Shown piece after piece: positions 20,426 through 30,982 of a stretch of DNA of 64,000 bases. Under the pieces are notes generated by a model. That model saw nothing but the letters and a program-made list of their open reading frames with translations. It ran no database searches and had not been told where the DNA came from. Both the position numbers and the translations under genes were made by a program. Numbering within the stretch: the first letter of the stretch is position 1; the number at the start of each line of letters is the position of its first letter. The stretch is from Halichondria panicea. Lineage: Eukaryota; Porifera; Demospongiae; Suberitida; Halichondriidae. Location: positions 484,931 through 548,930 of the forward strand of contig NC_087386.1 in NCBI RefSeq assembly GCF_963675165.1, read 5' to 3'.

Positions 20426-23154
20426 TATGTGCCCTGTGTACGTGCATGAGGGCACTTATAATAGCGTGTGTTTTGCTAATGGATTATAATTATGAATGTA
20501 ATTATCATCTTGTGCCACATTCTTCCTCTCTCAGAAAGCCTACCACTTGAGGTCCACCTCTATTGGCCTCCTGCAAGCAATCAGCAAATACTCCTCGAAA
20601 ATCAAGCGTGAGTTGTGGTTCTGTTAGATTGAATGGCCTGTGCCAAGTATGGATTAAATAATGAGGTCATGAATATCTTGTGTGGAATAATGGAGTACTG
20701 TCTGGGTTAGTGTTCACATTAGCATGACACGATGTATTTTCTATATTGTCTGATAATAATGTCCTGTGGCTGGTCCCCCTCACACCCACACACTCACCCA
20801 CACACACCCACACACACCCACACACCCACACACATATCCACACATGACTGCAGATCTGTCTCATGAGGAGGAGACGATGGGCCGCTATCTGATGAAGTGG
20901 AGTGAGACAGAGTACACCAATGCGGGGGAGATCATGAAGAACGTGGGCAAGATGCAAGAGAACGACAGCCAGGCCAGGTGAATAGTCACTGCTTCCTCTA
21001 GTAGCACTGACCACAGCTAACACAACACTTCCCTGAGTGGTCACATATTGAAGCCTATGCATATACCAGTTTCAGTGGAAATTATATAAGAATCTGGTTA
21101 GGCCTTCAAATGGTGTGTGCTGTCCATTGCTCTAGCTTTTAATTTTTTGTGTAATCTAACATTCATACTTGTATACTTTTTCAACCCTCTCACACAAACC
21201 CCCCCCCCCACACACATAGACTTGGCATGCTCCCCTCGTTGGCACGACTACGGAGTGAATGTGGTGTGTTCCAAACCACTGCCATTAGAGACCTCAACGT
21301 CTCCATCGAGCGTCTGGAGAAGGCTAGGACCGACTATAGGGCAGCTCTCCTGTGGATGAAGGATGTGTCTGATAAACTACACAACCCTGACTACCACAAC
21401 CAGCTTACTAAATACAGAGAGGCACGTATATACCATATAGAGGGTAATTTTCGTGGGGCAAAATATTCGTGGTTGAAGGTCTGACCACGAATATTTTACC
21501 CACGAATGAAGCGACCTTGCCTACCTTTACCTGCAGTTGCAAGCAGCAACCACGAAAGTATTATTCACGAAATTACTAAATACTGCTTAACCACGAATAT
21601 TTTGTCCTTCGAAAATTACCCGCTATACGGTACTGAGTGGGCGTGCACACGCTGTGTATGTAGAGATCAGAGTGTACATTGTAAGTACTGTTTACATACA
21701 ACATCTGTCCCTCAATTAAATTTTAGTTTCACAACAAAAGTGATTGTATGGTGTGTCTAGTAACTTCCTCTGTTTCATCGTTTATTTGTAGCCTTTGAAA
21801 TCATACAACTGACAGTGTTACAGTACAATCAACTATTGTCTTCCTACCCGTACAGGCTCAGGTGACTGTGAAGGATTCAAAACTGCGCTTTGATAAACTT
21901 AAAAACGATCTCTCTGAGAAGATTGATATGGTGTTTGCCAGTCGCTGCAATCTTCTCTCACGTTCTCTCCCCTTCTACCAAAAAGAACTCCTCTCGTTTT
22001 GCGACAAATCTGCGAATGCTTTCCACAAGATTCTAGTGGACTTGCGGTCCCATCATCATCACCAGTATAAGGTCAAACGTCTACTCGAAGAAATACGAGA
22101 TTTAGAATCCGAAGAAACGCCACTTGCCCCGGAAATGGAGCTCCCAGCTGACGACGATGACGACGAACCATTACTAGACATCGGAGCTGATGTATTTGGA
22201 GAGGCTTCTCTGACCATTCCAAGCCCCACCCTCACGGGGGAGAATGTAGCCACTGTGCAGGATGGCGGTGTTTTACCGCAACGTGAAGTGGACCCGTTTT
22301 CATTTGAAAGAATTCTCGAAGAGGCTGGAGTGAGTGACATGCAGCTAGGTGGGAGCGGAGCTAGTATACAATCAGAGCTCATGCAACATAACACTACTGC
22401 TAATGGGGAGAACACCACTCGACCTTTAAACCCTGAACCTGCTCAACCGACCACAGAAGAACCTTCGCTGGATGAAATAGACAATCTTCTCAACTTTGAA
22501 GAAACTTTGGACAAAACACAAACCGAGCAAACGAAGGAAGAAGTTCTCGATGAATGGGGTAGCTTTTCTGCATTTATGTCGTCAGATCAAAAAGAAACCG
22601 ACAATCCACACTCTGGCTGGGAGAAAGAATTTACGGCCTCTAAACAAGACTCAGGGATACCTGATCTTCCCGTTGACACTCCACAACAGCAGCTGTCGAG
22701 CAAAGACAAAATGCCGAGTACGTCAGAACCAAATATTTTACCACTGCTAGGGGACGAGGACGTACTCAGTAACTTACTCTCGGACGATCTCAAGCTGTTA
22801 GGACTCACTTCTCTAGAACCCACCAAGCAGCAAGGGCAGCTCTCTTCTGGTCTAGAATCTCTCGATCCACTTATGTTTCAAGCCAGCCAACCCCAGTCCC
22901 CTGTGCCTCTTCCTACGGCATCGCCCTCACTTCCACCATTGATGCCTCAACCGCCCTCTGTGTTCAGGTCGCCCCTGGCTGCCAGTCAGTCGCCTATTCT
23001 ACCACCAACCTATCTCCGTCAGGGCGAGGCAACAAAGGGCCCAATGAAAGGTGGGGCATCCCCTAAGAAAGCAGTGAAGAAAGACGATGGAAAAGGATCT
23101 GCTTGGATGAACGTGTTTGCACACTTGGACCCTTTAGCGAACGAGAAAGCTTAG
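20044..23154 (+). CDS. ICA1: ICA1/ICA69 arfaptin-homology (BAR) domain protein
   Basis: Membrane-bending AH/BAR protein that binds PICK1 and Rab2 and acts on Golgi and dense-core vesicles. Exons are 20044-20301, 20535-20607, 20854-20978, 21220-about 21422 and 21856-23154. The AH domain reads QKLKKQYWKTKQTFIQKLGK, DEFVVAGDVEIDMKLE, RTDYRAALLWMKDVSDKLHN and RFDKLKNDLSEKIDMVFASR, then CNLLSRSL. The long acidic, Pro/Ser-rich tail ends WMNVFAHLDPLANEKA, the conserved ICA69 C-terminal motif. Joining exon 4 to exon 5 in frame requires either a GC-AG intron (GAG|GCACGT) or read-through of a MITE end to a GT near 21480. The first fits the family better. Confidence 0.92.
20375..20423. repeat. (GT)n microsatellite in ICA1 intron 1
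   Basis: About 22 GT dinucleotides. Shorter GT blocks lie just upstream. Confidence 0.9.
21431..21632. mobile_element. MITE family C, TA-flanked, in ICA1 intron 4
   Basis: The ends read TACCATATAGAGGGTAATTT and the inverse of TACCGTATAGCGGGTAATTT, an imperfect ~23-bp terminal inverted repeat flanked by TA. This is the pattern of Tc1/mariner-type MITEs. Internal CACGAATATTTT motifs are also inverted. It begins only about 9 bp after the inferred exon 4 donor. Confidence 0.75.
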
Positions 23155-23752
23155 CTAGTGTTTTAAATTAATAATCAGAAAACAGACTAATGCCTTACAC
23201 ATGTATCATTTTTCCATTGAAATCAATTGTTGTTATATAATTATAATAAAAGCACTGCGGGTACTGATACCTCGGTGGAGATGTCAAAGCTATATATAAA
23301 ACCTGGCATCCCACTACAATATTGCAGTTACATGGGGAACTGCAAACAATTTACAAATGTGAGGGGGCTGGAATCGAGGCTAGATGCTTCATTAGCCTTT
23401 GACCCCGTAGTTTTGGCATAAAAACTTTTATATTAGGAAAAAAGCGGCCTGGGAAGGGCTAAAGACACGTGGTGTGTGTTTACAAAAGACATTTTCCATC
23501 TTCTCCAGTATATATAATCAGGTAAATACACATAAATGGTTTATAGAACGATTGATTGATGGTTGTAGAAGCATGTAGTTTACTATGTGATGTTGTTGCA
23601 TGCCTAGATGAATGATTCCAAACAAGTACAAGTACAAACCTGCCACGATATCGATCACGCCCCCTACGTATTGTAAATGCAGTCACCTACCTGCCACATA
23701 ATTATGCATACAAAGTACAATATAATTATATTATATTTCCTATGCAGGAGAT
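23155..23752. other. ICA1/REXO5-like intergenic region
   Basis: About 600 bp. An AATAAA-like signal (ATAATAAAAG) near 23242 may end ICA1. A CAG acceptor-like site just before 23753 (TTTCCTATGCAG) suggests that the downstream gene has a 5' UTR intron. No other gene was seen. Confidence 0.45.
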
Positions 23753-25540
23753 ATGGATGAGCTGAGTGATGGAGAGATTGATGATTCATCTGGTTCCGAT
23801 AAGTCACCTGATCATCCCCGTGACGATGACGACTCTCCTCCGGTAGCAAAGAAAAAGAAGACGTTTTCAATGGACTATTCCGAGCCGGGTCTCTATGGTA
23901 ACACTGGCGCTAGTAGTTTATCCAAAAAGCAACGAAAGAAAGCGCGAACAAACGAACTCCGTCGGTTGCAACAAGAACGAAAACGACAAGAATCCAAGGC
24001 CAAGACGTCTGGGTCTGAGGGGGTGGAGCCACTCACTGTACAGCAAGTAAACACTCTCAACGGACTCATTGCTCTAACTAAAGGTCAGAGTTCAGCTATG
24101 GCAATGCAGAAATTGAAGACTGCCAATTTTCAGACTCTTATATCGCACATAGTATGTGATCGGCCGGTTGCTATGCAAGATCTCCCTGGAGACGAAGAGT
24201 TGAAGAAACTTCGTGTCGTTGTTTTGTGGATGGCGATGATTTCCGAGGAATTTTTCACCAACTCTGAACAGAACTTTCCCAAACTGAAATCTCTCTCACC
24301 CACTCTCAAGTTCAAAGTAGAGCATCCTGGTTCTGCACGTTTCGTTAAAATGGGACTTGAATCTTTCTTCTGTAATGCTGCAAACAATGAACCTCCAAAG
24401 CCCAAAGTTTCATCGGCCATTCCCAGGCTAACGAGAAGTGCGTATGTACTCACTAAAGAAGAGTTAACTGGTCACGGTTTTCCAGTCCCTGGTATGACTG
24501 AGCCCACGGACACTTCCGATTACATCACTGTGACATCATGGCCGGACAAAGAGCCACAGACTGTACTGAAAGAGATGGGAGACGTTCGAATGTTTGCTAT
24601 CGATTGTGAAATGGTGGAGACAGAGCCACAGAAATCAGAACTGGCACGCGTGTCTATTGTAGACGAGGCACTCAACTGTATCTACGACACGCTCGTCAAA
24701 CCGGACAAACCAGTTACAGATTATCGGACAAAGTTCAGTGGCATCGATCAAGAGATGCTAAAAGATGTCACAGTTAATTTGAGCGAAGTACAACAGAAGA
24801 TATCGGAACTAGTGCCCTCCGGATCCATTCTGATTGGTCATTCTCTCGATAACGATTTCCATGCTCTCAAATTCTCACATCCTTTCGTCATTGATACCTC
24901 CTGTATCTTCACACCTACTGCCACACCCAGGAACAAACCCGGACTGAGAAGACTGGCCAAGGAACTACTCGGCATGGATATACAGACGGGCACGGGAACA
25001 AGCGGCCATAACTCTATCGAGGATGCTTCGACTTGCATGCGATTGGTTCAGCACAAGATACAATCTGGTCCTAACTGTACGATCCCCTTCAATGAAGGGG
25101 CTCATAACATCATCCTGACAGAGTACAGAACGCTTGGCAAGAACACTGGTATTGTCGATCGAAAAGGAGTGGTCACATTTTACGGCCGTGGAGCGAGTTT
25201 TTCGTGCGATGTAGACACAGATGTCGAGTGTGTGGATAAATCTCTTGAAATTATCCCTAAATGTCACTTCACTTTTTTGCAGCTGCACGATATGGAGTTG
25301 TTCTTAAAAGGCGGTAAATCTCACCCCGCTGTACAATCGGTTGCCGATGCGATGGATGATAATATAATGCGTTTAGTGGAAGGATGCCCTGAGGGTACTC
25401 TGTTGTTCGTGGTGTGTGGCAGTGGCGATATTCGTGAGGTCAGGAAACTCCAACAGGACGACTTTGCTGATCCAAGTCAACTCAAGAAAGCTGTCATGAT
25501 CGCTCGTACTGGCCTAGTGACAGCTTGTATAGTTACTTAG
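23753..25540 (+). CDS. REXO5: REXO5-like DEDDh RNA exonuclease
   Basis: 595-residue 3'-5' exonuclease in one coding exon. The acidic, Lys-rich N terminus includes SKKQRKKARTNELRRLQQER, suggesting nuclear or nucleolar targeting. LTKEELTGHGFPVPG precedes the catalytic domain, as in REXO1/REXO5 proteins. DEDDh residues are visible: ExoI FAIDCEM (D284, E286), ExoII GHSLDNDFHAL (D368) and ExoIII GHNSIEDA (H419, D424), so it should be active. The C-terminal ~150 residues resemble the region after the exonuclease in REXO5 (NEF-sp), but I cannot define RRM domains. Expected roles are snoRNA and rRNA 3' trimming. REXO5 is preferred over REXO1 because of length and the absence of an extended N terminus. 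Confidence 0.85.
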   Translation: MDELSDGEIDDSSGSDKSPDHPRDDDDSPPVAKKKKTFSMDYSEPGLYGNTGASSLSKKQRKKARTNELRRLQQERKRQESKAKTSGSEGVEPLTVQQVNTLNGLIALTKGQSSAMAMQKLKTANFQTLISHIVCDRPVAMQDLPGDEELKKLRVVVLWMAMISEEFFTNSEQNFPKLKSLSPTLKFKVEHPGSARFVKMGLESFFCNAANNEPPKPKVSSAIPRLTRSAYVLTKEELTGHGFPVPGMTEPTDTSDYITVTSWPDKEPQTVLKEMGDVRMFAIDCEMVETEPQKSELARVSIVDEALNCIYDTLVKPDKPVTDYRTKFSGIDQEMLKDVTVNLSEVQQKISELVPSGSILIGHSLDNDFHALKFSHPFVIDTSCIFTPTATPRNKPGLRRLAKELLGMDIQTGTGTSGHNSIEDASTCMRLVQHKIQSGPNCTIPFNEGAHNIILTEYRTLGKNTGIVDRKGVVTFYGRGASFSCDVDTDVECVDKSLEIIPKCHFTFLQLHDMELFLKGGKSHPAVQSVADAMDDNIMRLVEGCPEGTLLFVVCGSGDIREVRKLQQDDFADPSQLKKAVMIARTGLVTACIVT

Positions 25541-25698
25541 TTAGTCATTTATTATATAGCCATTTATACCGGTAGTTATTATTTTATGTTTTGAATACTA
25601 GCACTCTTGAATTTTGAGCACAAAAAATTAATTATTGTTAATTGAATTGTTGATTAATTAATATAAATTAAGAGCACAAAGAATATTCTGTGTAATCA

Positions 25699-28600
25699 TT
25701 AGTTTGTTCTGACGACTGGACACACTTTACCCAGAATGACTTGTTCCCTCGCCCCAGTCACACCTGCATGAGTGGGTGGGATGATGTAATCATTACTGAG
25801 CCTATGACATACTCACTGGGTACATTGGTTGGTCGTCCTCTCCACGTCTGGTAGCCCAGCAAAGCAAAGCACAGAGCCTGCAATCAGTATACACATAGCA
25901 TTATTGTATACTGTACACACACACACCCACACCCACACATCACACACACCCACACACACCCTTACAGCATATACATAGTCACACGGCAGCATTGTATACA
26001 ACACACACACATAGTACGGCATACAGCATGAGCATTGTACTAAGTAACAAAGACTTGAACTCACCTCCTTTGCATCTGGATCAATTCCAATCTCTTTCGT
26101 TGTACTCACTTTAAACCCTTCAAAACGTCTTTCCAAAGCTCTGAAATAACACTGATTGAGATTACTATTTTGCACAAACGGTACCTCATTATGGCCGCAT
26201 TCTTGGCTCCCCCACCACTGACATACAGGTCATACCCAGCTGCCCCTCTCTGGAAGTGTGGCTCAATGAACAGCTGATAGTTCTTCCACACTACAGCAGC
26301 CGTGAATTCTGCAGACGAACAATTATTATTATAATGTAGTCAAGGACACACTAGTAGGTTACTTACAATTATAGTTCATACGAAATTTGGACAACAAAAA
26401 TTACCCGCTTTACGGTACCTGATAAAGTTGCTATGACATCCTTCCTAGCAATGTGCAGCTTGTCCATTTTAGTCAGAGGACTATCCAAATATGCCTCTCC
26501 ATAATACTGCAATGCTTAATTATCAGGTTACTATGACAACACGCTAACCTCTCTTCCAGTTGATTTTGGTGGTTGTCTGAATATAAACTCGTCCTTCATC
26601 AAATAGTCAAGAAGCTCAATGGAGGTCTTGCCAGTGAGAGCCTGTGTCGGGGGGGGGGGGGTAGTTAGAGTACAGGGAGGTAGTTAGAGTACAGGGAGGG
26701 TAGTTAGAGTACAGGGGGGGTAGTTAGAGTACAGGGGGGGTAGTTAGAGTACAGGGGGGTAGTTAGAGTACAGGGAGGGCAGTTAGAGTACAGGGGGGTA
26801 GTTAGAGTACAGGGGGGGTAGTTAGAGTACAGGGGGGGTAGTTAGAGTACAGGGGGGTAGCTAGAGTACAGGGGGAGAGGTGTATGCATATGTACCATTT
26901 CTCCATCTCTGTCAAAATCACAGTCAAACCATTTCTTCATTAGAGTGTCAATGAGCACATTACCTTTATGCTGAATAATAAGCGTACGGAGACAATCATC
27001 ATGATCTCTACCTAACCTGGTCCACAGTCGAACCCCAACAGTGTGACATCTCTCTCATCATTACCTACAGAGCAACCACGACTGACAATAATAAGCTTAT
27101 AATACTGTCTCACCTCTGTGTGTGGTGAGAGCAGAGATGTTACTGATTCCTCCGATATTTAGTAGCAGACCAACTCGTCCTGTCTCCTCAAGACGGCTCC
27201 GGAGGATAATCTCATCCAGATACGGTACCAACGGAGCCCCCTGTCCCCCCACGGCCATGTCTGCACCTCTGAAGTCTCCCACAGTCGTCACTCTAAATAA
27301 TGGCAAAGTCAGCTACTGAAACACCTCATTTCAGCAAATGAATAGGCCCTGATTAATTCTTTCAGCTGCCATAACTTGAATTCCGTGTACGACGATTTTA
27401 CGATTTTCTGAAAGCTTAGAAAGACACCTTTAAAATGGTGTCATCAAATTTCTTATTTGAGCGATAAAAGTATTTGCCAATTTGGCGATACCAATGGATA
27501 ATAAATAGCCCATGGTCTAAGGCCGAAAAATGAGAAATTTTGGCCCCGACAAATTTTTGGATTGAAACACCATCGTTTGAAAGGAAATTTTCTAAGCTTT
27601 CAGAAAATCATAAAATTTTGGACATTTGATCCATGGTACTAAAGTTAATAGCCATTGCAATAAACAGCAACTCCCCCCCCCCCTCAATTATTTAATCACG
27701 GGAACGCAAAACTATTGCTGGTGAATTGAACCCACTCACGGGAACGCAAAACTATTGCTGGTGAATTGAACCCACTCACGGGAACGCAAAACTATTGCTG
27801 GTGAATTGAACCCACTCACGGGAACGCAAAACTATTGCTGGTGAATTGAACCCACTCACGGGAACGCAAAACTATTGCTGGTGAATTGAACCCACTCACG
27901 GGAACGCAAAACTATTTGAAGTTATGGCTGTTTATAAGACACCCCCCCCGTTTAATTAATGATTTTGGAATCTTTTAGCTGCTATAACTTGAATTCTGTG
28001 GATCGAATATCAAAAATTTTATGTTTTTCTAAAAGCTTACGAAGAGACCTTTCAAATGGTACCATCAAAGTTGATATTCGAGAGATAAAAGTATTTGCCA
28101 ATTTGGCGATACCATGGATTATAGCCCATGGTCCAAGGCCGAAAAATGACAAATTAGGGCCCCAATGAAATTTTGGATTGAAACACATCGTTTGAAAGGT
28201 AATTTTCTAAGCTTTCAGAAAATCATAAAAATTTTGACATCGGATCAACTATACTAAAGTTATGGCTGTTGAAAGACACACCCCCCCCACCTCCGTTTTA
28301 TAATGATTTTGGGCTGCCATAAGGCCCATAACTTGAATTCTATGGATCGAAAATTAGGTATTTGAAAGCTTACTTTCAAATGGTACTCAAAATTCTTATT
28401 GCTAATTTGGCGATAACATGGATGCCATGGTCCAAGGCTGAAAAATTACAAATTAGCTCTTCGATTGAAACACATCATTTGAAAGGAAAATTTCTAAGCT
28501 TTCAGAAATCATAAATTTTGGACATTCGATCAACGGTACTAAAGTTAATGGCTGTTGAAATAACCCCCCCCCTCAATTTGATTATTCTTTTTCAGCTGCC

Positions 28601-29619
28601 ATAACTTGAATTCCGTGGATCCAATTTCAACGATCATAAAATTGTCTGAAGCTTAGTCGTTCTGTGCTATAAAGAGATACTTGACACACTGATTGTAAGC
28701 ATTGGACAGAAGGATCACGAGGAAGGCTAGAAACACACATTTCAAATGGCATCATCAAAATTCTTTTGATAAAAGTATTTGCTAATTTGGCGAATAGCCC
28801 ATGGTCCAAGGCTGAAAAATGACAAATTAGGGCTCCGGCAAAAATTTCGCAATCATTTGAAAGGAACATTTCAGAAAATCATAACATTTTTAAAATTGGA
28901 TCAACGGCACTAAAGTTATGGCTGTTGAAGAATGAATCAGTCTGATAATTACAGTGTATACCTGCAATGGTTTGCAATGATGGACGAGTCACCAATCTGT
29001 AAGGTGGATGATATCGTGTAGCCGTGAAGGAGGGTGGGTGAAGGCAGATGATGGACCGTCTGTCTGGAGGGGGGTGGGCAGAGGGGAGGAGTTGTACAGT
29101 ATAACACAACTCAAAGTTGCAGGTAGGGTAGCCTTTAATTATTGTTTCTCTAAAAGATGGATTTTGGAGTGACAGCAATCCTACTACTACCTACGCACCC
29201 ATGACTGCCGATGACTGATATCTGGTCCATACTCAAGCCACACCCAGATACGACCTCTTGTGCAGCGTCAGCAAACACCCTCCCCAATAGAGCGTTGTAT
29301 CGGCACAGCTCAGTCACGGTACCTGACACACACAATGCTGTGAGGTCACCTCTGAGGCCCTCAGGGTAGGGACGAGTGAAGAAACCAACCATACGTAGTC
29401 TGCAGAAATACTGATATTTAAAGTAGAATGGAATAGACAGGTCGTGAAATAGACGTCTACAAGTATAATTATTGCATGGAGGAGAGCTTACTTTGGAGGG
29501 TTCCCTGGCTCTGTTGGTTCAGTGATCTCCACCACACAAGCATCCACACCGTCTAGACTGGTGCCTGACATCAGACCAACGGCCAAGCAACTCTCAGGAC
29601 TGGCAGCATCCATATCCAT
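25699..29619 (-). CDS. anmK: Anhydro-N-acetylmuramic acid kinase (AnmK), intron-containing, with apparent terminal frameshift
   Basis: AnmK converts anhydro-MurNAc plus ATP to MurNAc-6-phosphate in bacterial cell-wall recycling. Exons: 29619-29492, 29399-29195, 29059-28962, 27292-27114, 27064-27017, 26963-26896, about 26641-26548, 26506-26419, 26309-26184, 26140-26065, 25877-25817 and 25763-25699. Family blocks in order: LAVGLMSGTSLDGVDA, IGSHG, the LQIGD block, VGDFRGADMAVGGQGAPLVP, GLLLNIGGISNISAL, LGFDCGPGNVLIDTLM, YVSGGGAKNAAIM, and a C-terminal SVTGA. In exon 11 the frame entering from exon 10 gives EALCFAGLP and then a stop. The neighbouring frame of the same exon gives LLGYQTWRGRPTNVP, which splices into SVTGA. 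It looks as if about 5 bp are missing. Twelve exons show it is a resident gene, not bacterial contamination. Divergent from VPS52. Confidence 0.9.
26370..26419. mobile_element. MITE family C terminal fragment at an AnmK splice donor
   Basis: On the minus strand, exon 8 ends directly before GTACCGTAAAGCGGGTAATTT, the same terminal sequence as the ICA1 MITE. The GT of the donor and the TA target site overlap. Only one end is visible. Confidence 0.65.
26648..26880. repeat. Minisatellite, ~20-22-bp unit
   Basis: About 11 copies of TAGTTAGAGTACAGG followed by a variable G-run, in an AnmK intron. Confidence 0.93.
27355..28935. repeat. Family-A repeat cluster in AnmK intron 3
   Basis: Four diverged copies (about 27360-27690, 27965-28285, 28310-28570 and 28590-28930) of the same ~340-bp imperfect hairpin element, joined by C-rich linkers. 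The cluster is interrupted by a separate 40-bp minisatellite. Indels differ between copies, so they are old and non-coding. Confidence 0.85.
27697..27915. repeat. Minisatellite, 40-bp unit x ~5.4
   Basis: Near-identical units CACTCACGGGAACGCAAAAC + TATTGCTGGTGAATTGAACC inside the family-A cluster. High identity implies recent expansion or active homogenisation. Confidence 0.95.
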
Positions 29620-29639
29620 AGCTAGCAGCAGCTCAGCTA

Positions 29640-29738
29640 AGAGCAGCCCCTCCCCTTTCACCACTCCTCATGCAGCCCCTCCCCTTTCAATAGACCACTC
29701 CTCATGCAGCCCCTCCCCTTTCAATAGACCAGTGTCTT
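29640..29738. repeat. Short tandem repeat in the AnmK/VPS52 divergent promoter
   Basis: Three imperfect copies of a ~34-bp unit containing GCAGCCCCTCCCCTTTCA and ACCACTCCTCAT. The C-rich boxes resemble Sp/KLF-type sites, but that role is only a guess. Confidence 0.8.
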
Positions 29739-29838
29739 TTCGAGGGTAGAAACATAGATAGTAGAGAATTCCTCTACTATCTGGTAGAAACCTCAAGCTA
29801 GCTCGTAGTCAATAATCAAGAAAGGCTGTGCTGTCGTT

Positions 29839-30901
29839 ATGGAGTCTCCTACAGCTACCAGAGAGAGCGAGGTGACCACCTGTAACGTGTGTGGACTCGT
29901 ATATATGATTGTGGCTAGTGTCTGTACACACCAATACTACACTAGACATAGCCTCAAGGCTGGAACCATCGACTGTGTCTTGATATTGTTTCCTTCCTTC
30001 ATTCTCAGGAGGATTTATTGGCGGAGGACATATTGGCACAGCTGAACTTTGATGAGCTCAACATAACCTCCGCAGACGATGAAATCTTGGACGAAACAGA
30101 AGCTGCCGGTACGCCCACACACCCCACACACATCACACACACCACACACCCTCACAGGTCACATCCAGGCTAACCTTGATGACGAGCTGGTGCAGGAGGC
30201 TCTGAGACAGGGCGTGGATATGAGGCAGTACTCCCGGCAGATCGAGTCAGAGCTGCGGAAAGTGGAGCTCAAGTCCATTGAAGACTGTATCCCACCAATG
30301 TGTGTATATAGCTACAGTACGAGGACCACCATAACTTTAGTTATGGTGATCCAATTTCAGTAATTTGGGGGTTTTCTGGAAGGTATAATATACTCTTTAA
30401 GATGGCGTATTAAACTCTGAAAATGACCCACCAACTCACACTAAAGAAACCGTAGAAGCCTATAATTATTATTTGAATTTCTGGACATTCATTTGTAAGG
30501 GCCTTGACAACAAACTGGCAGATATTCGAGAGAGTCGCCACATCGCCAGCCTCCACTACCAGATCCACAACTGTGATAAGATACTTGCAGTAAGACCAAC
30601 GTATAGTGTGGATGATATCAATGACTAGTGGCCCCCCCTCCTAACCCTCTAGAGAATGGAGGACATGCTGGGCAAGTTCCAGACTGACCTTGGCAGTATC
30701 AGCTCTGAGATACAGTCTTTACAAGATCAGTCTCACTCAATGAGCATCAAGCTCAAGAACAGACAGGTGGGTTGTCATGGTACCACAAGTGTGAGGTCTA
30801 ACACATGTGCATACAATGTACTCTATAGATTTTGAATGAAAATACAACTTGTGCATGTACAGTATCACTGTAACTAGTAGCAGCTTTTGTTGCTCATCAC
30901 A

Positions 30902-30982
<81 letters not shown>

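Noticed and set aside
25699-29619. AnmK as bacterial contamination
   Set aside because: Twelve exons with GT-AG introns containing this genome's own repeats, flanked by animal genes.
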